From Bacillus thuringiensis (lineage in GTDB: Bacteria; Bacillota; Bacilli; Bacillales; Bacillaceae_G): DNA of 64,000 bases. The stretch lies in assembly GCF_022095615.2 (NCBI RefSeq), contig NZ_CP155559.1, positions 4,523,501-4,587,500 of the forward strand, written 5' to 3'. Numbering within the stretch: the first letter of the stretch is position 1; each line of letters starts with the position of its first letter. Shown piece after piece: positions 1-6,997 of the stretch. The notes under the pieces are model-generated. The model did not search any database. It was not told where the DNA came from and saw nothing but the letters and a program-made list of their open reading frames with translations. A program made the translations under genes and the position numbers.

Positions 1-46
1 TAGTTGCAACAAGTGCACCTGTTAAAATTAATTTTTTAAATCCCAT
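1..46 (-). CDS. Start of a secreted or membrane protein (partial)
   Basis: The complement of 46 to 1 encodes MGFKKLILTGALVAT, a basic N-terminus followed by a hydrophobic stretch, as in a signal peptide. A good ribosome site (AAGGAG, complement of 55-60) lies just upstream. The rest of the gene is outside the window, so the product cannot be named. Confidence 0.6.
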   Translation of the reverse strand, partial: MGFKKLILTGALVAT

Positions 47-129
47 AATTAAGTCTCCTTCTCTTTACCATAATAACCATTTAACAATATAACAAATTAT
101 AAAAATATAATTTGTCATATTCTGTCGAA

Positions 130-162
130 AACAAAAAAGAATCCAGTAGGATTCTTTTTTGC
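130..162. terminator. Hairpin terminator, usable on both strands
   Basis: AAAAAAGAATCC / GGATTCTTTTTT inverted repeat with A and T runs on its two sides. No complete gene ends at it within the window. Confidence 0.55.
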
Positions 163-742
163 TAAGCATGAATGGCAATTTTGGAGACAGTTGACTTCTT
201 CAAAAATTTATTAGGGGTAATATTTTGAAAAAGAAAGCCTTTCATATGTAGGTTAACACCACTGGAATATATAGTAAATTGATAATATTTATACGGAAGA
301 TTGCTAATGTTTAGTATAGATAGTTTCCACTATGCAAACAGTAAAAACAAACTATACTAAACAACAAAAAGGTGCCTTTAAAGAAGACACCTTTCATAAA
401 CAGACATTATAAAACAGAATTATTTATTGTTATACGATTGTTAGATACAAAAAGTAGAGGGAAATGTTTGTACGAAATTCTGCTTTATATAGTCTGCCTG
501 CCATTTATATTTTAATCCTCTTCACTTGAAAATAAATATAATATGCATAATTACATACCAAAAAGAAAAGACACTCCATAGAGTGCCTCTTCAACCATTT
601 TACTTTTAATATATCGCTTTAAATACATTGTAACATATGTATCTATATATTTTATTGAGAAAATTCAAAATCCTTTTTCTTTCATATCCAATTATAAAAT
701 CATGTAATATAAAAGGTATGTCAAATTCTTATAAATATTGAG
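163..742. other. Intergenic stretch with several hairpins
   Basis: No convincing gene. It holds a perfect 11-bp inverted repeat (309-319 with 352-362). Minus-strand terminator-like hairpins lie at about 366-397 (AGGTGTC / GGCACCT, then a T run) and 562-593 (GGCACTC / GAGTGTC, then T-rich). A 24-codon minus reading frame (430-504, beginning MAGRLYKAEF) has only a weak, distant ribosome site and I do not call it a gene. The two minus-strand terminators suggest minus-strand transcription, perhaps of small RNAs. Confidence 0.4.
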
Positions 743-754
743 GTGTACTATATT

Positions 755-1789
755 ATGTATTTTGGAATCATTCCCCTTATATTATTTATTATTTTTCTTA
801 TCTCCTATTTAAAAGATCCACGAAAAATAATAAACGGCTTTTTATTTAATGCCTTTTTCTGTTCATTTCTAATATTTTGCGCTATAGCCTCTTATGAGTC
901 TGGTAGTAATTCTTTACATTTTATCGTTATTATTCCGATGTTAGCGCTAATTGTAATGATACCTTTTGCTATAGTCGCTTTAATGTTTGGACTATTTCTT
1001 AATGCAAAAATTTTAATGCAACGTGAAGGAAGACGCTTCACAAACTCTTTAACTTTACTTGCTGCTTTAGGGATTTTATTCTTTATAATGCTCCCTATTA
1101 TAAATCCAGCAAGTTTATTCTCAGCGCATTTTCAATTTATTTTTGCTGCTATATCTCTTATAACTATGTATTTCTTTGTGCATTTATCTAACTTCTTAAG
1201 CGCGTATTTTTTATACCAATTCAATAGACCAAGACGTAATCAAGATTTCATTATCGTTCTTGGTAGCGGCTTAATTAATGATAAGGTACCGCCTTTACTT
1301 GCAAGTCGCATTAATAAAGCAATCGACTTTTACTGGAAACAAGCCGCTGTAAATACACCACCAACAATTATTTTCTCTGGTGGACAAGGTCCAGATGAAG
1401 GCCTTCCTGAAGCAGAAGCAATGCAAAAATATGCTGTTGAAAAAGGCATTCCGATTGAACATACAGTGCAGGAAAATCGCTCTGTCAACACATATCAAAA
1501 CATGTCGTTCTCTAAAGAAATTATGAATTCTTTAAAACCAGAAGGTAAGTATAGAAGCATCTTTACAACGAACAACTTCCATCTTTTCCGCGCTGGTATA
1601 TATGCAAGACAAGCTGGTCTTAATAGCCAAGGAATTGGATCAAAAACAGCATTTTATTACTGGCCTAACGCAATGATTCGTGAATATGTCGCAATTGTCG
1701 TTATGGGACGTAAGCGCCATATGAAAATATGTGGAACTATTTTAGGCTTTGCTGTATTCCTAACAGTCCTTAGTTTTATTCTTTCTTAA
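755..1789 (+). CDS. YdcF/ElyC-type DUF218 membrane protein
   Basis: A protein of 344 aa with several N-terminal membrane segments (about the first 150 residues) and a C-terminal DUF218 (YdcF/ElyC/SanA-like) domain from about residue 157. The domain shows the family features FIIVLGSG, the conserved SGGQG loop and a following E-AxxM helix. The family is linked to envelope processes in other bacteria, but the reaction is not established and is not claimed here. I chose ATG at 755 because GAGG at 740-743 is suitably spaced from it. An in-frame GTG at 743 would overlap that ribosome site. The gene is monocistronic, with a terminator just downstream. Confidence 0.85.
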   Translation: MYFGIIPLILFIIFLISYLKDPRKIINGFLFNAFFCSFLIFCAIASYESGSNSLHFIVIIPMLALIVMIPFAIVALMFGLFLNAKILMQREGRRFTNSLTLLAALGILFFIMLPIINPASLFSAHFQFIFAAISLITMYFFVHLSNFLSAYFLYQFNRPRRNQDFIIVLGSGLINDKVPPLLASRINKAIDFYWKQAAVNTPPTIIFSGGQGPDEGLPEAEAMQKYAVEKGIPIEHTVQENRSVNTYQNMSFSKEIMNSLKPEGKYRSIFTTNNFHLFRAGIYARQAGLNSQGIGSKTAFYYWPNAMIREYVAIVVMGRKRHMKICGTILGFAVFLTVLSFILS

Positions 1790-1795
1790 CATTCT

Positions 1796-1824
1796 CCCAT
1801 CCTTCCATAAGGATGGGATTTCTT
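1796..1824 (+). terminator. Terminator of the DUF218 gene
   Basis: TCCCATCCTT / AAGGATGGGA hairpin followed by TTTCTT, seven bases after the stop codon. Confidence 0.8.
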
Positions 1825-1977
1825 ATACTCATTTCAAAAATATTTTAAAGATAATATGGTGATAATATTCCCTGCATACATCCATTAAAGGAGAATTTTT
1901 TCAGATTAAATGTTAAAATGGAAGTTAGGTGTGAATTACGTAACAAATAAGAAACTAGTTTGAAACGAGGAAATTAC

Positions 1978-2850
1978 ATGGAGAAAATTATCAAAAACAA
2001 GCCCAATAAGCTAAAAATCGCTTCAAAAGCTTTGATGATTATTATTGGGGCATTTATCACAGCGTACGGATTAGAAGCAGTATTAATTCCAAATAACGTA
2101 TCAGACGGTGGTGTGACTGGTTTAAGTATCGTTAGTTCAAGATTATTTGGATTACCATTAGGAGCTCTAATCGCAGTTATTAACATTCCTTTCGTTTGGT
2201 TAGGATATAAGCAAATCGGTAAAAGCTTTGCGATTTATTCCATTATCGGGATTGCTTCATTAGCAATAGGTACCGTTGTCATGCACGGAATACCAGCTAT
2301 TATTGAAGGCGATACATTATTAGTTACAGTTGTTGGTGGTATTATTATCGGGTTTGGTATGGGACTAGCATTACGTAACGGTGGGGCATTAGATGGAATC
2401 GATATGCTAGCTGTATTGCTTTCTCGTAAGTTACCATTTGGAACGAGTGACCTTATTTTATTCTTAAACATGTTCGTATTTATTTTCGTATCAACAGTAT
2501 TCGGCCTTCAAGGAGCTATCCTTTCGGCAATTGCTTACTTTATTGCTTCGAAAGTGATTCATATCGTTGAAGTTGGTTTAAGTGGTTCGAAAGCATTTAA
2601 AATCATTACAAAAGAGCCTGAATTAATGGTAGAAACAATTCGCGATCGTTTAGGCCGAAGTGCAACATATAACGAAGTATACGGTGGTTATTCAAGAGAG
2701 AAATTTAAAGAAATTTCTTGTGTAATTAACCGTTTAGAAGAAAGTAAAATGAAAGAACTTATTAATGAAATCGATCCAAATGCCTTTATTACAGTTTATG
2801 ATGTAGCAGAAGTAAAAGGCGGTAACTTTAAGAAACGTGATATTCATTAA
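1978..2850 (+). CDS. YitT-family membrane protein (DUF161 + DUF2179)
   Basis: A 290-aa protein with about five or six hydrophobic segments up to about residue 200 (YitT/DUF161 region, with the DGG-VTG loop near residue 45) and a soluble C-terminal DUF2179 domain (from about residue 205, ending in the ITVYDVAEVKGG region). The family is widespread in Firmicutes. Some members are annotated as putative transporters, but the substrate is unknown. ATG at 1978 was chosen over the in-frame TTG at 1960 because ACGAGG at 1966-1971 serves it. Single gene with its own terminator. Confidence 0.88.
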   Translation: MEKIIKNKPNKLKIASKALMIIIGAFITAYGLEAVLIPNNVSDGGVTGLSIVSSRLFGLPLGALIAVINIPFVWLGYKQIGKSFAIYSIIGIASLAIGTVVMHGIPAIIEGDTLLVTVVGGIIIGFGMGLALRNGGALDGIDMLAVLLSRKLPFGTSDLILFLNMFVFIFVSTVFGLQGAILSAIAYFIASKVIHIVEVGLSGSKAFKIITKEPELMVETIRDRLGRSATYNEVYGGYSREKFKEISCVINRLEESKMKELINEIDPNAFITVYDVAEVKGGNFKKRDIH

Positions 2851-2858
2851 TCATTATA

Positions 2859-2899
2859 AAAAAGAGGGTGCGCCAACAATTTGGCACACCCTCTTTTTA
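2859..2899 (+). terminator. Terminator of the YitT-family gene
   Basis: AAAGAGGGTG / CACCCTCTTT stem with a long T run, directly after the stop codon. Confidence 0.88.
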
Positions 2900-3109
2900 T
2901 TATTACGTTGCGGTCGTTGTCAGTTTCTGTCGGTAAATCGATATGTTTCAGTAATCGCCGATATAATTTTACTTCCCCCATCTTCCTCCTCTCTTAATCC
3001 ATGCTACGTATTTTTGAAAGGCGGGCACTTCATATTGAAAGCAGAGCGGAACATACAGAAAAAGAGTATATGTACATAGTATCCATAGAATACCTACTAC
3101 AAAATGAAA
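2900..3109. other. Intergenic region without a recognised gene
   Basis: I see no supported reading frame here. A plus-strand frame across 2837-3079 has no ribosome site and runs through the terminator at 2859-2899. Confidence 0.5.
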
Positions 3110-3187
3110 TTACATCGTTGCGCTAATAAATAAACTGAGAAATAAGACGAGGAACATAATTAAACTAAACCTTTTATATATAGTCAT
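3110..3187 (-). CDS. Small 25-residue hydrophobic membrane peptide
   Basis: The complement of 3187 to 3110 encodes MTIYKRFSLIMF followed by LVLFLSLFISATM and a stop. A near-perfect AAGGAGGAG ribosome site lies six to eight bases upstream of the ATG. The peptide is a basic N-terminus plus one membrane-spanning segment. It lies just upstream of the DUF4247 gene's terminator on the same strand, but is not part of that operon. Function unknown. The strong ribosome site is the main reason to call it. Confidence 0.55.
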   Translation of the reverse strand: MTIYKRFSLIMFLVLFLSLFISATM

Positions 3188-3242
3188 AATAATCTCCTCC
3201 TTATAACTTAATTCCAGCTACAAGGAATTAATTTCCATAATA

Positions 3243-3280
3243 AAAAAAGACCGAAAAGCAAATTCTACTTTTCGGTCTCT
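3243..3280 (-). terminator. Terminator of the PspA operon
   Basis: AGACCGAAAAG / CTTTTCGGTCT hairpin followed on the minus strand by seven T residues, just after the stop codon of the DUF4247 gene. Confidence 0.85.
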
Positions 3281-3284
3281 ATCA

Positions 3285-4103
3285 CTACCTTCTTTTCGTA
3301 ATCTTTCCTGAACCACCAACCCTCGTTTTTGGGGGAGATGTATTCTTTGGCGGCGTTTTAATAGATGATTTCGGCTTCACATCTGAGCCGCTCGAGCCAC
3401 CTGGTGTTTTCGTAATTTTCCCTTTGCTTCCGGTAGAAGGTGGAGGCGTCGTATTACTTCCTTTTTCCGTAATACTTCCCTTATCACCTACTGATGATTT
3501 CGGATCTACATTATCTCCTCGCTTAATGATAGATCCTTTCCCTTCCTTCGTAATTGGAGGCGGGGTTTTCTTTTCTTCTTTCGTAGGTGGTCTCTCTGGA
3601 ATAACTGGTTTATGATTTTGTCTGTCATTATATCCTCGGTAATCACCGGATGATGATTTTCGTGAACCGAATATATCGTTTAATATACTTCCCATAATAT
3701 ACCCTTGCAGGAAGGATGGTTGGTAATTTTGACGGACGAATTCTTCATTACTCACTTCAATTAACGTATCAGATGGTTTCTCTTTATCCTTTTGCAAATT
3801 ATACATTTTATCAGAATAAACGAGGAACATTTGATTTTCGTCTTCTTTAGATGCTTGCTTCGGTTTCCTTTCGGCTATAAGTTCCTTCGCGACTTCAGGA
3901 ACTGACCGATTGGCGGCCCTATACACGTAAGATTCTTGTTTACCTTCTTTTGCGACAGACTCAAGCGGATAACGGTCTTGAATTGACTTCGCTTGACCAC
4001 TTTGACAGCCTGATAAAGCATAACCAGCAATAACAAGTAATGTAACGATAGCAAGTATAGGGATTACGAACGATTTAATCATGGTAAACAATCGGTTTGA
4101 CAT
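3285..4103 (-). CDS. DUF4247-family lipoprotein-like protein
   Basis: A 272-aa protein. A hydrophobic segment (about residues 12-32) ends in ALSGC, a plausible lipobox with Cys33. A conserved soluble region follows (ESVAKEG...YVYRAANRSV...MFLVYSDKMYNLQKD, about 45-125), typical of DUF4247. The last 110 residues are low complexity, rich in Ser, Thr, Pro, Gly and Lys, with repeated GSIxKxG-like units. The domain assignment is from memory of the family. It is the last gene of the PspA operon, 13 bases after the DUF4178 gene. A GGGGGG-type ribosome site precedes the ATG. The role is probably at the outer face of the membrane in envelope stress, inferred only from context. Confidence 0.78.
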   Translation of the reverse strand: MSNRLFTMIKSFVIPILAIVTLLVIAGYALSGCQSGQAKSIQDRYPLESVAKEGKQESYVYRAANRSVPEVAKELIAERKPKQASKEDENQMFLVYSDKMYNLQKDKEKPSDTLIEVSNEEFVRQNYQPSFLQGYIMGSILNDIFGSRKSSSGDYRGYNDRQNHKPVIPERPPTKEEKKTPPPITKEGKGSIIKRGDNVDPKSSVGDKGSITEKGSNTTPPPSTGSKGKITKTPGGSSGSDVKPKSSIKTPPKNTSPPKTRVGGSGKITKRR

Positions 4104-4116
4104 GATTACGCCCCCC

Positions 4117-4623
4117 TTATGTTGCTCTTATAATTTGTACATCAGCAGGAATAATTGTTTCTCCCTCATACATCATTGTGCGACCATTCTGCCATTCAAT
4201 ACGTAATAATTTTCGGTTATCAGATTGGAATTCCCATACGTGCTGTTCTTCTGAAGCAGCGAATGGTGTTTTCCCCATGACAACAACACGTCCGTTATAT
4301 TGCTCTTCCATATGGTACTCTGTATCATCCATTTCAATTGTCGTCGGAATTTCATCAATTGAATCTAAACGACCATCAATCGGTGTATATAATTTGTAAT
4401 ACGTATTTTCACGGTCTTCAATTTTTAAATAACGAATATCTTTCCCATCCTGCAGCGTTAAAACAATTTCTTTACGAGAATGCATACTCGTTTTCCCAGT
4501 TAATTCGTACATGACTAATGAAACTTCAATCATATCGCCAGGAGCTAACGTTAACAAACTTTTCTCTGGTTTCGGCGGCTCTGGGCTCTTCATTATATTT
4601 TTAATTCGTTTAAATAAACTCAT
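4117..4623 (-). CDS. DUF4178-family protein
   Basis: A 168-aa soluble protein with a beta-rich composition. Features of DUF4178 are LAPGDMIEV near the start, YLKIEDRENTYYKLY in the middle and a C-terminal segment containing VWEFQSDNRKLLRIEW. DUF4178 genes are often found with DUF350 and PspA-family genes, as here. No enzymatic residues can be named. AGGAGGGG precedes the ATG. The gene sits between the DUF350 and DUF4247 genes with short gaps (21 and 13 bases), so the three are almost certainly co-transcribed. Confidence 0.82.
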   Translation of the reverse strand: MSLFKRIKNIMKSPEPPKPEKSLLTLAPGDMIEVSLVMYELTGKTSMHSRKEIVLTLQDGKDIRYLKIEDRENTYYKLYTPIDGRLDSIDEIPTTIEMDDTEYHMEEQYNGRVVVMGKTPFAASEEQHVWEFQSDNRKLLRIEWQNGRTMMYEGETIIPADVQIIRAT

Positions 4624-4644
4624 GATTTACCCCTCCTTCTCTCT

Positions 4645-5049
4645 TTATAAACAAGCACCTAAAATAAGTGCACCAACGATATGTAATGATCCGGCCAACA
4701 TCGCGTGTGCAACACTGCCTTCTTTCGTACCTTCTTCTAAATCTAAACCAGCCATTTTCTTTAACACGAATTCGATAAACATTTCTACTACTAACAAAAT
4801 AACGAAAGAAACTGCTGATGCAAGTAGCGCTTGCCATAAATCATTTGCTTTCGTAATCGACTGAGATAAAATGTACCCTTGCGCGAATAATTTCATGACG
4901 AAACGAGTTGTTACAGCTGTATTCCCATTCTTTATTTCTTTTAAATCATTGTATTTAGTAAAAATTGAATCAACCCACATAATTGCAAATAAAAGTACTG
5001 CACTCGCTCCAGTCCATACAAGCATGGCCACTACATTCATCCATGTCAT
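4645..5049 (-). CDS. DUF350-family inner-membrane protein
   Basis: A 134-aa protein with four hydrophobic segments (about 5-25, 50-65, 72-95 and 112-134). This is the layout of the DUF350 (UPF0719/YjfL) family. Function unknown. AGGAGG sits before the ATG. It is the first gene after a hairpin that separates it from pspA, so its expression may be a read-through fraction of pspA expression. Confidence 0.85.
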   Translation of the reverse strand: MTWMNVVAMLVWTGASAVLLFAIMWVDSIFTKYNDLKEIKNGNTAVTTRFVMKLFAQGYILSQSITKANDLWQALLASAVSFVILLVVEMFIEFVLKKMAGLDLEEGTKEGSVAHAMLAGSLHIVGALILGACL

Positions 5050-5065
5050 TGCAAAACCTCCTCTA

Positions 5066-5112
5066 AAAAATAATAGAAAACCGACATGAATTCTCTTCAG
5101 ACATGTCGGTTT
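5066..5112 (-). terminator. Intercistronic hairpin between pspA and the DUF350 gene
   Basis: ACCGACATG / CATGTCGGT hairpin. On the minus strand it is followed by TTTTCTATTATTTTTT. It lies 16-60 bases after the pspA stop codon and should give pspA more transcript than the three genes behind it. Confidence 0.75.
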
Positions 5113-5128
5113 CTTTGTCTATTCTATA

Positions 5129-5794
5129 TTATTTCTCATACTGCTTCATAATACGAGCTAATTCATCGTCAACAACAGAATTTTTGTTTAAGCTTGCGAA
5201 TTCATCATCTAATGACTTTTCTTTTTTATACACTTCGCCGCTTGCTTCTGCTTCAGCCTCTAATTGAAGAGCTTTCTCTTCCATACGGCTTAAACCAGCT
5301 TTTGCTGAGTTTGAATCAAATCCAGACATCGCCTGATTAATATTCTTTTGTGCTTTCGCCGCATTTACACGTGCTACAAGTGTTTCACGTTTATTTTTCA
5401 GCTCTGTTAATTGCTTACGCATTTCTTCTAACTTCAGACGAAGATTATCAGCAGCAGCTTTGTTTTGCTCATAGCTTGCTTTATACTCATTCATCTTTTG
5501 CTCTGCATTTTGTTTTTCTTCAAGAGCGCGACGCGCAAGGTCAAGATTGCTTGCTTGAACAGCCATATGAGCTTGCTCTTCACGTTTTTTCACAAGTGCT
5601 TCTTGCTCTTCAAATAATATTTTGAATTTCTTCTCAAGCGCGATTTGAGCTGCTACACTTTTCTCAGCTTCTTGTACATCTGCTTGCATATCGCGTAAAT
5701 ATTGATCCGTCATCTTAACTGGATCTTCCGCTTTCTCAATTAATGAATACACATTCGACATTGTTAAATCTCTTAATCGTTTAAATACAGACAT
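5129..5794 (-). CDS. pspA: PspA/IM30 (Vipp1) family envelope-stress protein
   Basis: A 221-aa protein, nearly all predicted helix and coiled coil, starting MSVFKRLRDLTMSNVYSLIE, the membrane-binding amphipathic helix of the PspA/IM30 family. Family members bind stressed membrane from the cytoplasmic side and form large rings or rods. The LDDEFASLN and VDDELARIMKQ segments near the C-terminus fit Bacillus PspA. It heads the operon with the DUF350, DUF4178 and DUF4247 genes. A minus-strand TATAAT lies at 5900-5905. I could not identify an extracytoplasmic-function sigma promoter with confidence. Confidence 0.93.
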   Translation of the reverse strand: MSVFKRLRDLTMSNVYSLIEKAEDPVKMTDQYLRDMQADVQEAEKSVAAQIALEKKFKILFEEQEALVKKREEQAHMAVQASNLDLARRALEEKQNAEQKMNEYKASYEQNKAAADNLRLKLEEMRKQLTELKNKRETLVARVNAAKAQKNINQAMSGFDSNSAKAGLSRMEEKALQLEAEAEASGEVYKKEKSLDDEFASLNKNSVVDDELARIMKQYEK

Positions 5795-5899
5795 TCAAAT
5801 TCCTCCTATGATATACCTCATATTTCAAATTCACTACTTGGAAAACTGAAAAATCTCCCTTTACAGTAAAGAATATTCATTTTTACAACCTATGTGTTT

Positions 5900-5905
5900 A
5901 TTATA
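5900..5905 (-). promoter_or_regulatory. Candidate -10 box for pspA
   Basis: TATAAT on the minus strand about 105 bases upstream of the pspA start. The -35 region is weak, so this promoter may need an activator. Confidence 0.35.
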
Positions 5906-6043
5906 ACAAAACTAAGATATCCTTACATGTTATTTCCAAAATACAGCCAATATAATATGACATTCCATATAAAACATTGTATTCCTAATATATTCTCATT
6001 CATTCTCTTTAGAATTGACTTATTTTTATGCACTTTCACTAAA

Positions 6044-6057
6044 TTACATTATTGTAA
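6044..6057. promoter_or_regulatory. TNACA-N4-TGTAA box between pspA and the lipoprotein gene
   Basis: TTACATTATTGTAA, a perfect match to the pattern described for BceR/YxdJ-type response regulators in B. subtilis. It lies in the divergent pspA/lipoprotein intergenic region, about 140 bases upstream of the lipoprotein start. Function is inferred from the motif only. Confidence 0.35.
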
Positions 6058-6197
6058 TGTTACTGTAAGCTAACTCGATAGTTACGTTTCCATATTTCTT
6101 ATACACTAATACCAGAAGCAACAAACAAGCTTCTCATCATTTCAAAACTAATACAAAAAATGTATTTACTATAAAACATATAGAAGGAGAAATCATC

Positions 6198-6776
6198 ATG
6201 AAAAAATTAATAGGAATCGGATTAGCAGCAGCAATTTCACTTGGAGCGCTATCAGGTTGTTCTTTATTAGGAGAGAAAGCGAACGGCTTTGTACTGTATG
6301 GATCAGAAGAGCAAGTTCAGCAAATTACAGATAAAAACAAAAAAGAAGTGAAAGAAAAAGACTTCTATAAAATGAAAATGACAACATTAGAAGGTAAAAA
6401 AGTTCTTGTCATGGATAAGAAAACTGGTGAAGAACTGGTGAAGAAAGAGTTACTGAGCAAAGTTTCTAAAAAAGACGACACAAAACCACTTGATAAATTA
6501 CCAGCTGTAACAACAGAACAAGGTGTATTATTTGCAAAAGAAAAAGTAGAAAATGCTACACTTGATGGGGCTAAATTAAAATACGAAGGCAACACAATCA
6601 TCGGAAGTGGCCGTGCATATGCCGACATGTTCGCGATTGTTGATGATGCAACTTACGGAAATGTAAAAGGTGAAGAGAAATCTGTTGGGGTATTAAAATT
6701 TGATAAAGATCCTAGTAAAGAATTCCCTGGTTACAACGGCATAGAAGCTTCTCAACTTGTAAAAATTAAAAAGTAA
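6198..6776 (+). CDS. Lipoprotein of unknown function
   Basis: A 192-aa protein with a signal peptide and lipobox LSGC (Cys21), so lipid-anchored outside the membrane. The mature part is Lys- and Glu-rich, with KVLVMDKKTGEELVKKELLS in the middle and a conserved-looking stretch around IIGSGRAYADMFAIVDD. I do not recognise a named domain. AAGGAG precedes the ATG. It is a single gene with a strong terminator, divergent from the PspA operon. Confidence 0.8.
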   Translation: MKKLIGIGLAAAISLGALSGCSLLGEKANGFVLYGSEEQVQQITDKNKKEVKEKDFYKMKMTTLEGKKVLVMDKKTGEELVKKELLSKVSKKDDTKPLDKLPAVTTEQGVLFAKEKVENATLDGAKLKYEGNTIIGSGRAYADMFAIVDDATYGNVKGEEKSVGVLKFDKDPSKEFPGYNGIEASQLVKIKK

Positions 6777-6780
6777 AACA

Positions 6781-6813
6781 AAAAAAGCTTTGCGAAATTC
6801 GCAAAGCTTTTTT
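6781..6813. terminator. Bidirectional terminator between lipoprotein and feo genes
   Basis: Perfect stem AAAAAAGCTTTGCGAA / TTCGCAAAGCTTTTTT, shared by the lipoprotein gene (plus) and the end of the feo operon (minus). Confidence 0.9.
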
Positions 6814-6981
6814 CTATTTATGAGCAACTTGCTCCATATCAGGACTACAAGTTTGCGATTGACAGGACTTATTTAAAGAACATGCTGCGCATTTTCCCTT
6901 TTTACTTCTCTTTACAAAATTAACTAACGTGTATGCTGCATAACCAAAAATGATAGCTCCAATTATAATATTGACCATCAT
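6814..6981 (-). CDS. FeoB-associated Cys-rich membrane protein
   Basis: A 55-aa protein with one N-terminal membrane segment (MMVNIIIGAIIFGYAAYTLV) followed by a basic stretch and the Cys-rich tail CAACSLNKSCQSQTC. This is the layout of the short FeoB-associated Cys-rich proteins encoded after feoB. The cysteines may bind metal or a cluster, which is inference. I placed the start at 6981 (or GTG at 6984) because AAGGAG is correctly spaced there. An upstream in-frame ATG at 7020 would overlap feoB and has no ribosome site. Confidence 0.8.
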   Translation of the reverse strand: MMVNIIIGAIIFGYAAYTLVNFVKRSKKGKCAACSLNKSCQSQTCSPDMEQVAHK

Positions 6982-6997
6982 CACAATACATCTCCTT

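Noticed and set aside
2837..3079. Plus-strand open frame of 80 codons after the YitT-family gene
   Set aside because: It overlaps the gene's end, runs through a strong terminator and has no ribosome site.
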